DNA from: an uncultured Slackia sp.
GTDB lineage: Bacteria; Actinomycetota; Coriobacteriia; Coriobacteriales; Eggerthellaceae
Length of the DNA stretch: 6,984 bases
Assembly: GCA_934646845.1 (NCBI GenBank)
Contig: CAKUEV010000093.1
Location: 1-6,984 of the forward strand
Reading direction: 5' to 3'
Translations under genes and position numbers: made by a program
Part shown: positions 1 to 6,734 of the stretch, in pieces
Position numbering within the stretch: the first letter of the stretch is position 1
Layout: each line of letters starts with the position of its first letter
The notes under the pieces: model-generated
What the model was told of the DNA's origin: nothing
Seen by the model: the letters and a program-made list of their open reading frames with translations, nothing else
Databases searched by the model: none

Positions 1-420
1 TATGCGAACAAGGGCGCGAGCGATATCGCAGATTTTTGCCAAATACTTATTGAAGAGGCGAATGCTGAAGGCGTGAGGGCTGAGATTTTGTTTGCTCAGG
101 CGATGATAGAAACAGGTTGGCTGCAATTTGGTGGTAGCGTTAAGGCTGATCAATGTAATTTTGGTGGCATAGGAGCAATAAACGCATCGGCTGCCGGTAC
201 GTCTTTCGGTAGCGTTCGCGAAGGCTTGAGGGCTCAAACTCAGCATCTTAAGGCGTATGCGTGTGAGGATCCTTTGGCAAACGCATGTGTTGATCCGAGA
301 TTCTATCTTGTTAAGAGGGGGGTCGCCCCGTTTGCCGAAGACCTCAATGGAAAATGGGCCGTTCCTGGTACTGGCTATGGTCAGAATATTTCGAGAATAG
401 CGGGGACGGTAATTAAATGA
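1..420 (+). CDS. Glucosaminidase (GH73-type) peptidoglycan hydrolase, C-terminal part (5' truncated by window edge)
   Basis: The reading frame is open from base 1 to the TGA at 418-420, giving 139 visible residues; the true start lies outside the window. A GTG at 73 falls inside the conserved domain and is unlikely to be the start. The fragment shows the GH73/LytF-FlgJ-type core: 'LFAQAMIETGW' at visible residues 30-40, where Glu37 matches the family's catalytic acid, then 'NFGGIGA', then an '(L)RAQTQHLKAYA' helix, and near the end 'GTGYGQNISRI', where a Tyr is conserved in the family. Enzymes of this family hydrolyse the N-acetylglucosaminyl bond of peptidoglycan outside the cell and serve in wall turnover or cell separation. 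The missing N-terminus would be expected to hold a signal peptide and perhaps wall-binding repeats. It ends 32 bp before the next gene on the same strand, so it may be co-transcribed with the glycosyltransferases. The domain call is firm; the cellular role is inferred. Confidence 0.9.
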   Translation, partial: YANKGASDIADFCQILIEEANAEGVRAEILFAQAMIETGWLQFGGSVKADQCNFGGIGAINASAAGTSFGSVREGLRAQTQHLKAYACEDPLANACVDPRFYLVKRGVAPFAEDLNGKWAVPGTGYGQNISRIAGTVIK

Positions 421-452
421 TACTAATCTCGTATTGTTGATAGGCTGCTTAA

Positions 453-2849
453 ATGAAGTTTTTATTCCTGTGTATGGTTCTTTTAACTGTGCTGCTAGCA
501 AGTGGCCTGATAGTTATACGTCTTGTCGGTGGGTGCAATAAGGATAGTAAAAAGGCCAGTAAAGAGCGGATCGCGTTTCTTTTGCTTTTATCTATCAGCG
601 TTGTATTCATCTATCGTAACTTCATTTTTGGTAACAGCGTCTATGCTTTCAATGACATCGGAAGTGATACTACTCAGCAATATTTGCCTCTTTACATTGA
701 TTTGATTCATGATATTTGCTCGGGGGATATTTCTTTTTGGAATTCGAATTTTGGAATGGGCTCAAGTCGGTTGACTTACCAGTCTATTTATTTCGACCCT
801 TTTAATGCGATATTGATTCCTATGGGCATTTTGTTTGGCGACTCTTTCCTGCCGGGTATTCTGCTCACCATACAGATACTCAAAATGGCAGTTTGCGGTT
901 TGATTTTCCTGCGCTTGTCTGCATTTTATTGCGAGAATAGTTATGCAAAAGTTTTCGGCTCCTGGCTGTATTCTTGCAATGGCTACCTCTCGTTGTGGGG
1001 GAATCACTATTTTCTGGGAACTTCGTGTGTCTTTTTTGTACTGATACTATTATTTATTGAGTTGCATTTAGCGAATAGAACGCGGTTTTCGTTCGTTTGT
1101 CTTAGCTTGAGTGTAGCGGCGCTCCTGTCTTGGAGCGTGTACATTGCTTTTATGATTCTCCTTCAAGCTGCGGTTTATGCTGTATTGCGATGCGTTTTTC
1201 TATATGGCTCAGCAAGGGAAAGCGCCAAGAAGTTTCTCTCATTGGTGTTTCCAGTTGTCGTGGGAATACTGATTGGATGCATTGTTGCTATTCCGGTGGC
1301 ATGTCTTCTGCTTTTTGATTCAGTTCGAATTGCTTCGAGTGTCAGTACTCTGGATAAAGCGATTTCATATTTATGCCAATTGCCTAGCCTAGATTTCATG
1401 GTGTATGCAATTTCGCGCTTTATGGGGAATAATTATATTAGCGTTGGCACGGATTTAACGGCCGTTTCTAACTACTATGAGTTGCCACAGATTGGCTGCT
1501 CGGCTGCTTTCTTCTCGTTTTTAATTCTTTATATTCTCTGGATGTGTCGGGAGCGGCTATCTTCTCGGCAGAAGATAGCCATCGTCGCCGCATTTGCTAT
1601 TAGCATATTCTATTTTGCCGATTGCTTTATTCCTGGTCTGTTGAATGTTTTTGCGGGTGTTAGCTATCGCGGGTCCTTTGTGTTTGCCTGCTTTGGTGCG
1701 CTTATGATTGCCTTTGTCTCTGATAAAATCGCGTTATGCGATTTTTACAAAAAAAAAGATTACATAGCGGCGGTACTGCCGTCGCTTGCCCTGCTTATCT
1801 GCTTCTTTGCGCTGGGATCGGAATCTGCGAGGATGTTAAGTATCTTTTCGTTTTTTGCGATCCTTCTTGCGACGATTTCGCTCTTGATGAGCGACGATAG
1901 AGGAAGGCGCATTGTTTATCTGTGCGTTGCTTTAGTTGCTGCTGGGTCCACGTCGGTAGCGGATGCGTATGTTACCGAGAATTTTCGTAATCCATTAACG
2001 TCACAAGCTTTCCCTTCGACCGATAATGTTCACAAAGGTCAATCTTCGGCTGCTTTGGACTATGTTTTAACCAACGACGACTCTGTATTTAGAATTGATA
2101 AGACTTTTGCGGAATGGAGCGTATTTCAGGATGGTCTTATTCAGGGATACGATGGCGTAACTTCTTATAATTCGACGAGGCCGAAGGAAGAAATACAATT
2201 CTTGTCGAATTTATGGCCGGACAATTCGGACGGATCGAGCGAACACGTCTATACGTCGTATTCGTCTGCACCCGATAACGCTGGGCCCGTTTCCCTACTG
2301 GGAATTAAGTATATTCTTTCAGGGCAGGAGATGGACTATGATTGGCTTAGTTTAGTTAATGTGGTTGACTCAATTTATATTTACGAAAACATTTCTTTTA
2401 AATCTTTTGCGCTGGGGTATCACTCGTCGATACTTAGCAATGATGTTGAATTGTTTAGTGCCGAAGATAAAAATGCCTGTATTGAATCTGGATGTGCTGT
2501 CGTAGAGGATTCGTCATCGCTCTTGCGCGGGAGGCCTTCGCCTGCGGACGAATATATCGTCCGCAAGAAAAATGCAGGCGAATATGAGCTGCGTTTAAGC
2601 GAAGATGAGGACACTTTGGTTACTCTGGCTATAGCGAATTCGCCAGGCTGGATGGTTGATGTTGACGGCGTCGTCTCGCAAGCTTCGACTGCGAATTATG
2701 GTTTGGTATCGACGGTGGTTTCGCAAGGTAATCATACGGTTAGGTTTTATTATGTACCGTATGGATTAAACGTCGGTGCTGGGTTTGCTGGGATTGGAAT
2801 TCTAATACTACTGGCTGCTTTCGCGCTGTTGTCTAAGAGATATGACTAA
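453..2849 (+). CDS. YfhO-family polytopic membrane protein (putative GT-C glycosyltransferase)
   Basis: This 798-residue protein has a hydrophobic N-terminus (3-25) and about a dozen further membrane segments to residue 500, then a long hydrophilic, probably extracytoplasmic, domain (about 505-770) and a last helix (773-794) before 'KRYD'. After the second helix comes 'NDIGSDTTQQYLPLY' (67-81); acidic residues in this first outer loop (Asp68, Asp72) are where GT-C enzymes keep their catalytic Asp. 'NSPGWMVDVDG' (729-739) followed by 'GNHTVRFYYVPYGL' is the typical C-terminal signature of the YfhO family. Bacillus YfhO is tied to lipoteichoic acid glycosylation, using a polyprenyl-phosphate sugar outside the membrane; the acceptor here is unknown. 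The ATG at 453 sits 7 nt after a weak 'taggc' element, so the ribosome site is poor. The gene is 14 bp upstream of the double GT2 gene. An A9 run at 1749-1757 encodes Lys433-435. Family assignment is strong; substrate is not known. Confidence 0.85.
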   Translation: MKFLFLCMVLLTVLLASGLIVIRLVGGCNKDSKKASKERIAFLLLLSISVVFIYRNFIFGNSVYAFNDIGSDTTQQYLPLYIDLIHDICSGDISFWNSNFGMGSSRLTYQSIYFDPFNAILIPMGILFGDSFLPGILLTIQILKMAVCGLIFLRLSAFYCENSYAKVFGSWLYSCNGYLSLWGNHYFLGTSCVFFVLILLFIELHLANRTRFSFVCLSLSVAALLSWSVYIAFMILLQAAVYAVLRCVFLYGSARESAKKFLSLVFPVVVGILIGCIVAIPVACLLLFDSVRIASSVSTLDKAISYLCQLPSLDFMVYAISRFMGNNYISVGTDLTAVSNYYELPQIGCSAAFFSFLILYILWMCRERLSSRQKIAIVAAFAISIFYFADCFIPGLLNVFAGVSYRGSFVFACFGALMIAFVSDKIALCDFYKKKDYIAAVLPSLALLICFFALGSESARMLSIFSFFAILLATISLLMSDDRGRRIVYLCVALVAAGSTSVADAYVTENFRNPLTSQAFPSTDNVHKGQSSAALDYVLTNDDSVFRIDKTFAEWSVFQDGLIQGYDGVTSYNSTRPKEEIQFLSNLWPDNSDGSSEHVYTSYSSAPDNAGPVSLLGIKYILSGQEMDYDWLSLVNVVDSIYIYENISFKSFALGYHSSILSNDVELFSAEDKNACIESGCAVVEDSSSLLRGRPSPADEYIVRKKNAGEYELRLSEDEDTLVTLAIANSPGWMVDVDGVVSQASTANYGLVSTVVSQGNHTVRFYYVPYGLNVGAGFAGIGILILLAAFALLSKRYD
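1749..1757 (+). repeat. A9 homopolymer tract inside the YfhO-like gene
   Basis: Nine consecutive A bases form codons 433-435 (Lys-Lys-Lys), shortly after a T5 run at 1742-1746. The tract is in frame as given. Loss of one A would place a TAG two codons after the tract and leave about 437 residues, removing the distal membrane helices and the whole extracytoplasmic domain. Gain of one A would also reach a stop (a TAG in 'gcgacgatag') after roughly 45 codons. It is the longest homopolymer I noticed in the window. Whether it actually slips is inference. Confidence 0.85.
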
Positions 2850-2852
2850 GGA
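2848..2852 (+). promoter_or_regulatory. Ribosome binding site of the double GT2 gene
   Basis: AAGGA overlaps the TAA stop of the YfhO-like gene (2847-2849) and lies 11 nt before the ATG at 2864. The spacing is slightly long. The overlap of the site with the upstream stop suggests that ribosomes ending on the first gene reinitiate on the second. Confidence 0.55.
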
Positions 2853-2863
2853 ACTTGATTTAA

Positions 2864-5266
2864 ATGGCTAACGCTTTCCATGTTAATGTTGCATGTCGCG
2901 GTATGGGCACGGCATATTTTCTCGTTGATGGTAAATTCCCGGATGTCCCAGACAATCTTGTTTTTACTGTTTATACGGAAAAAGGAGGGATTGTTCCCGC
3001 CACTGCCTATGAGCTTAATCATCCCGAAGGGCAAGGCGGCAGAATTGCTCTCGCTATTCCCCTGTTATCCTCGAAAGGGTTGACCATTGAGGTGACGACC
3101 AAGGGAAGTTCTCGGGCGCTTGTTGCCAAATCATTCAGCTGGAATCAGGTTAAATGGCTTTCGCGTTTGCATTATAAAACGCAGGCAGATTTGATGAGCC
3201 AAATTCGTGATATTGATAACTATACTTATTCCCGTCAGATTCATGTCAAAGCTCAGATTGTCGTTGACGCCCCATCAAAAGCGGAAACAATCGTCAAAGG
3301 CTGTATCTGCATGCCTGAAAACGATAGTCTTCCTGAAATTTCACTTATTCGGGGAGACGCCTCAATCGTTGAGTCTCCGGATATTTATATCGGGCGGCAG
3401 ACCGCGGTACATGCTAAAGGGCTGCGTAGGAAAGAGATTGCTTTCACGCTCAGAATACCGCAGGGTGGCGACACTTATTGCCTCGTTGCTCGAAGCAAAT
3501 CGGGGAATAGGTCGGGATTTTTATGTCTTGATCCTGCATCCTTAGACGCTTTGCGTTCTACGTGTTCGCCTTTGATGTACCAGTCGAGCAGCCAAGCTAA
3601 TTATTCAAATTCCGTTTGGAGGCATAACCGATTTCTGCAAAATGCCGATTCTGCTGATTATGATTTCGCGGGCGGCCCAAAATTCAGCATTATAGTTCCG
3701 TTGTTCAAGACGCCGGTTGCGTTTTTCCGTGAGATGGTTGATTCTGTTCTCGCGCAAGTCTATTCAAATTGGGAATTGATTCTTGTTAATGCAAGTCCCG
3801 AGGATGAGAGCTTGTGTGTGGAGTTAGCTGCAATAACCGATTCGCGAATAACTGTTGTCACTTTGGAGAGCAATCTTGGTATCGCCGAGAATACGAATGC
3901 GGGTCTTCGATTATCGTCGGGCGATTACGTTGTTTTCTTTGACCACGACGATACTCTCGACCCTTTTGCTCTCTTGCGTTATGCAAACGCAATTTGCGAG
4001 GATAGAGCTATTGATGCCTTGTATTGCGATGAGGATTTTTTGAATGAGTCGGGAGAGTACGTCGCTCCGCATTTTAAGAGTGATTTCAACCTAGATTTGC
4101 TTCGAGTGCATAACTATATTACGCATCTACTTTGCGTGAAATCTTGCTATGCCAAACGACTTGAATTAAGAAGAGAGTTTGATGGCGCACAGGATTATGA
4201 TTTCCTGCTGCGTCTCGTTGAAGAAACTTCTAGCATTAAACATATCCCGGGAGTTCTTTATCACTGGAGGATAAGCGATACATCTACTGCAAAAAGCTCT
4301 GGCAATAAATCTTATGCCGATGAGGCAGGAAGAAAGGCATTGCAGTCACATCTTGATCGCTGTGGTTTGGCGGGTACGGTGGAGACGACTGATGCCCCCT
4401 GTTTTTACCATATACGATATGAACTTCAAGCCGAGCCTCTTGTCAGCATTGTGATACCGAATAAAGATAGTGTTTCGGTTTTGTCTAGATGCATTGAGTC
4501 GATTGAGAGTAAGACTTCCTATAAGAATTTTGAGATTCTGATTATTGAGAACAATAGTACGGAAAAAGATACCTTTGATTTTTATCGGGAGATCGAGGGG
4601 CGATATCCGAATATCAAAACTATTGTATGGGATGGCTCTTTTAATTACTCCGCGATTAACAATTACGGCGTTAAGGAAACCAAGGGTGAATACCTGCTCT
4701 TCCTTAATAATGACACGGAAGTAATTGAGCCGAGGTGGATTGACTCAATGCTGTCGTTGTGCCAGCGTGAAGACGTCGGTGCCGTAGGCGCAAAGCTGCT
4801 ATATCCCGACAATACCGTGCAGCATGTAGGAGTAATGATGATCAAATGCGGCAACCCTGGAATAATGGGTGGTCCAGTACATGTTTTTAACAATATCGAT
4901 CGTGATGATCCTGGTTATATGCGCCGTGCCGCAATTACGCAAGACTTGACTGCGGTAACAGCCGCATGCATGATGACAAAGCGTGCTCTATTTGATGAAA
5001 TCGGTGGTTTCAATGAGGATTTTGAGGTCGCATTTAACGACGTCGACTATTGCCTGCGGTTGCGTCGTGCGGATAAACTAGTCGTGTTTGATGCAGATGC
5101 TTTACTTTACCACTATGAGTCGTTTAGCAGGGGGTATGAGAGCGACGAGAAGATGGCTCGTTTTATGGCGGAGCAAGGTCGCATGAGGCTTTGCTGGCCT
5201 GAGTATTTCGCGTGTGGCGACCCCTATCATGGCGCAATGAGCACTCAGCTGGATGCGGACTGGTAA
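2864..5266 (+). CDS. Two-domain GT2 glycosyltransferase with an unassigned beta-rich N-terminal module
   Basis: This 800-residue soluble protein has three parts. Residues 1 to about 265 match no domain I recognise and look like two short beta-rich units (about 5-95 and 125-222). The first GT2 domain starts at 'KFSIIVPLF' (273-281), carries the metal-binding 'FFDHDDTLDP' (358-367) and 'GAQDYDFLLRL' (441-451), whose Asp444 is the likely base, and ends near 'IPGVLYHWR'. The second starts at 'PLVSIVIPNKDS' (525-536), has 'LFLNNDTEV' (612-620) in place of a classical DxD, and 'FNDVDYCLRLR' (724-734) with Asp726 as likely base; this is the style of rhamnosyltransferase-like WbbL/RfbF enzymes. Such proteins add two or more sugars to lipid-linked surface polysaccharides in the cytosol. 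No signal peptide or membrane helix is visible. The ATG at 2864 is preceded by AAGGA. The 3' end overlaps the next gene by one base. The GT2 calls are firm; the sugars transferred are unknown. Confidence 0.9.
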   Translation: MANAFHVNVACRGMGTAYFLVDGKFPDVPDNLVFTVYTEKGGIVPATAYELNHPEGQGGRIALAIPLLSSKGLTIEVTTKGSSRALVAKSFSWNQVKWLSRLHYKTQADLMSQIRDIDNYTYSRQIHVKAQIVVDAPSKAETIVKGCICMPENDSLPEISLIRGDASIVESPDIYIGRQTAVHAKGLRRKEIAFTLRIPQGGDTYCLVARSKSGNRSGFLCLDPASLDALRSTCSPLMYQSSSQANYSNSVWRHNRFLQNADSADYDFAGGPKFSIIVPLFKTPVAFFREMVDSVLAQVYSNWELILVNASPEDESLCVELAAITDSRITVVTLESNLGIAENTNAGLRLSSGDYVVFFDHDDTLDPFALLRYANAICEDRAIDALYCDEDFLNESGEYVAPHFKSDFNLDLLRVHNYITHLLCVKSCYAKRLELRREFDGAQDYDFLLRLVEETSSIKHIPGVLYHWRISDTSTAKSSGNKSYADEAGRKALQSHLDRCGLAGTVETTDAPCFYHIRYELQAEPLVSIVIPNKDSVSVLSRCIESIESKTSYKNFEILIIENNSTEKDTFDFYREIEGRYPNIKTIVWDGSFNYSAINNYGVKETKGEYLLFLNNDTEVIEPRWIDSMLSLCQREDVGAVGAKLLYPDNTVQHVGVMMIKCGNPGIMGGPVHVFNNIDRDDPGYMRRAAITQDLTAVTAACMMTKRALFDEIGGFNEDFEVAFNDVDYCLRLRRADKLVVFDADALLYHYESFSRGYESDEKMARFMAEQGRMRLCWPEYFACGDPYHGAMSTQLDADW

Positions 5267-5268
5267 TG
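5264..5268 (+). promoter_or_regulatory. TAATG stop-start overlap coupling two glycosyltransferase genes
   Basis: The TAA stop of the double GT2 gene (5264-5266) shares its last A with the ATG of the next gene (5266-5268). No strong Shine-Dalgarno is visible just upstream, although 'ctgga' and 'gcgga' occur in the preceding 20 bases. The arrangement is typical of termination-reinitiation coupling and decides the start of the downstream gene against the in-frame GTG at 5212. Confidence 0.7.
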
Positions 5269-6501
5269 GAGCGTTTTTCTGGGATATCATTTGTTGTCAT
5301 TGCGTTCAATGTGCGCAATGCGATTTTAAGGTGCCTTGAAAGCATTGCTCAACAGACCTCAAATGATTATGAGGTCGTCATTGTTGATGATGCGAGCAGC
5401 GATGGCACCCAAGATGTTGTACGTTCCTTTATTGAGGGAAAAAAACAATTTAGATTTATCGAGAAAAGATTTAATGAAGGGGCTCATCTCGCACGTCGAA
5501 CGGGCGTTTTTGAGACTAGGGGAGATTACGTTATCTTCGTTGATGGTGATGATGAGATAGCGCCATCCTGTGTCGAGGTTTTGTTGCCACTTGCTCGGAG
5601 ACGGTCCTTTGATATTTTAAAGTTTGGCCTAAGGGCGGTTGCAGAAGGTGAGGAGGACGAGCTCGCTTCGTATTCGCATGAGCAACACTTCAATCGAGCG
5701 CCAGGGGCCATGTGCGGGAGGGATATTCTTGAAGCAATCTTTGCTAATTCTCAACCTCTGCGTGTTTCATGGTGCCTAACGGACAACCTTTTTCCAAGTG
5801 CTTTTATTAAAAATTGTTTTGAGCTTATGACATCCGATTCTATTGGCCGTGTTGAGGATGCATACGAGATGTTTGTGGTTGCTGCCGAGGCGGAAAAGTT
5901 TATTTCTTTTTGCGAGCTGCGTTATCTAATCTATCATTTCGGAGCTGGTTTCTCTGGCCGTGGTATGCAGGCGCTTATCCATTTTGAGGAGGGTGTAAAG
6001 GGGGCTTACGATTCTCTGTCGCATGTTTGGGAGTTCGCAAAGGCGTCAGAGGATAGCGCGGTTATCGGGTGCTGTCGTTGGTTCGAGGGACAGATAGTCG
6101 CAACGCTCGCTTCAGAGTGGACTTCTCGAGTACGTATCGAAGATGAGGAACTCGCCTTCGATTTAATTGCAAAGCAATTTGGTGATGATTTTGCTACTCG
6201 TGTTCTGCTCGGCCCTCTTAACGGTCGTTTGCGGTGGCTCATTGAACAAGACGATGAAGCGTCGTTTGCTCAAGATGAGTACATGCTTAGGTGGGAAGCG
6301 ATTTTGAATAGTAGGAATTTGCCTGCTAACCCATCCCCTGCATTTCAATGTTACATGAATGAGTATCGTCTGCTAAAAGAGCAAATTGAGAATCGTTTGC
6401 ATGAAATGAGCCATGAACAAGCCGAAGGCGCGCTGGTTGAAGCTTCTAACTTACCGTCAATTTTAGGCGTGCTGGGAAATAAGATTTTAAGGCGGAAATA
6501 G
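5266..6501 (+). CDS. GT2-family glycosyltransferase (single domain, GT-A fold)
   Basis: The 411-residue product opens with 'ISFVVIAFNVRNAILRCLES' (7-26), the usual first strand and helix of GT2 enzymes, then 'VVIVDDASSDGT' (37-48) for nucleotide binding, 'GDYVIFVDGDDEI' (86-98) with the DxD metal site Asp93/Asp95, and 'GRVEDAYEMF' (194-203), where Glu197-Asp198 is the likely catalytic base pair. Residues about 230-411 are mostly helical, with a charged, possibly coiled-coil stretch around 366-392, and resemble no domain I can name. There is no C-terminal membrane pair, so it is unlikely to be a polyprenyl-phosphate-sugar synthase of the GtrB/DPM1 kind. A role in extending a lipid-linked surface glycan is more likely. 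An in-frame GTG at 5212 would add 18 residues but lies inside the previous gene; the ATG at 5266, in TAATG, puts the GT2 fold at the very N-terminus and is preferred. It is the last gene of the apparent operon. The sugar and acceptor are unknown. Confidence 0.9.
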   Translation: MERFSGISFVVIAFNVRNAILRCLESIAQQTSNDYEVVIVDDASSDGTQDVVRSFIEGKKQFRFIEKRFNEGAHLARRTGVFETRGDYVIFVDGDDEIAPSCVEVLLPLARRRSFDILKFGLRAVAEGEEDELASYSHEQHFNRAPGAMCGRDILEAIFANSQPLRVSWCLTDNLFPSAFIKNCFELMTSDSIGRVEDAYEMFVVAAEAEKFISFCELRYLIYHFGAGFSGRGMQALIHFEEGVKGAYDSLSHVWEFAKASEDSAVIGCCRWFEGQIVATLASEWTSRVRIEDEELAFDLIAKQFGDDFATRVLLGPLNGRLRWLIEQDDEASFAQDEYMLRWEAILNSRNLPANPSPAFQCYMNEYRLLKEQIENRLHEMSHEQAEGALVEASNLPSILGVLGNKILRRK

Positions 6502-6734
6502 GCATTGCCAGGATTTCCTTGGGTGAATACTATGTCGGTAGCATATTTGGAGTTTTCAAAAGAAAACGCGTGTTAGGCCGGTGCCCTGATGGATAAGAAT
6601 GCAAAGAATAAGAAAGATGAAACTATCAAATATAGAGCATCTGATTTGGTCGTTATCCCAAAAGGTCAATCGGGCGTTTGAACGGATGAATTATTAATTG
6701 TTTGAGATTTGTTTTAAGTTTGAGGGGGCCGTAT
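6502..6734. other. Gene-free gap with short open fragments
   Basis: This 233-bp stretch holds no convincing gene. The frame of the upstream glycosyltransferase continues past its TAG as two open fragments broken by TAG (6574-6576) and TGA (6679-6681). The second contains a 30-codon lysine-rich ORF from the ATG at 6589 to 6681 ('MDKNAKNKKDETIKYRASDL...'), but no good ribosome site precedes it. The 3' part (about 6600-6720) is visibly A+T-rich and could contain the promoter of the gene starting at 6735, yet I cannot assign -35 and -10 boxes with confidence. An inverted repeat (GGAAAT 6494-6499 with ATTTCC 6513-6518) spans the stop codon but has no T-run after it. No clear terminator was found. 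Confidence 0.5.
6722..6728 (+). promoter_or_regulatory. Strong ribosome binding site for a TTG-started gene
   Basis: GAGGGGG lies 6 nt upstream of the TTG at 6735, a good distance for initiation. It is the best Shine-Dalgarno match near any start in the window, and it is the reason for choosing TTG 6735 over the other in-frame TTGs at 6702 and 6720. There is no in-frame ATG until well inside the membrane segment. Confidence 0.6.

Noticed and set aside
73..75. GTG at 73 as the start of the glucosaminidase.
   Set aside because: The frame is open to base 1 with sequence typical of the family upstream of this codon, so the gene is cut by the window edge rather than starting here.
4697..4726. The second GT2 domain of the double glycosyltransferase has Asn-Asn-Asp where DxD is expected, suggesting a dead enzyme.
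   Set aside because: 'LNND' is the usual form in WbbL/RfbF-like GT2 domains, and the later 'NDVDYCLRLR' base motif is intact, so loss of activity is not indicated.
5212..5265. In-frame GTG at 5212 as start of the single GT2 gene.
   Set aside because: It lies inside the preceding gene, has no better ribosome site, and adds residues before the conserved first strand; the TAATG overlap at 5264-5268 is a better start.
5439..5453. A7 run in the single GT2 gene, readable as an A-AAA-AAA slippery heptamer for -1 frameshifting.
   Set aside because: The -1 frame meets a TAG at 5451-5453 at once, no obvious stimulatory hairpin follows, and A7 runs are common in DNA of this composition.
6494..6518. 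Inverted repeat GGAAAT/ATTTCC over the stop of the last glycosyltransferase, considered as a terminator.
   Set aside because: The stem is short and A+T-rich, the 3' arm is followed by TTGGGTGAATAC rather than a T-run, and part of it is coding.
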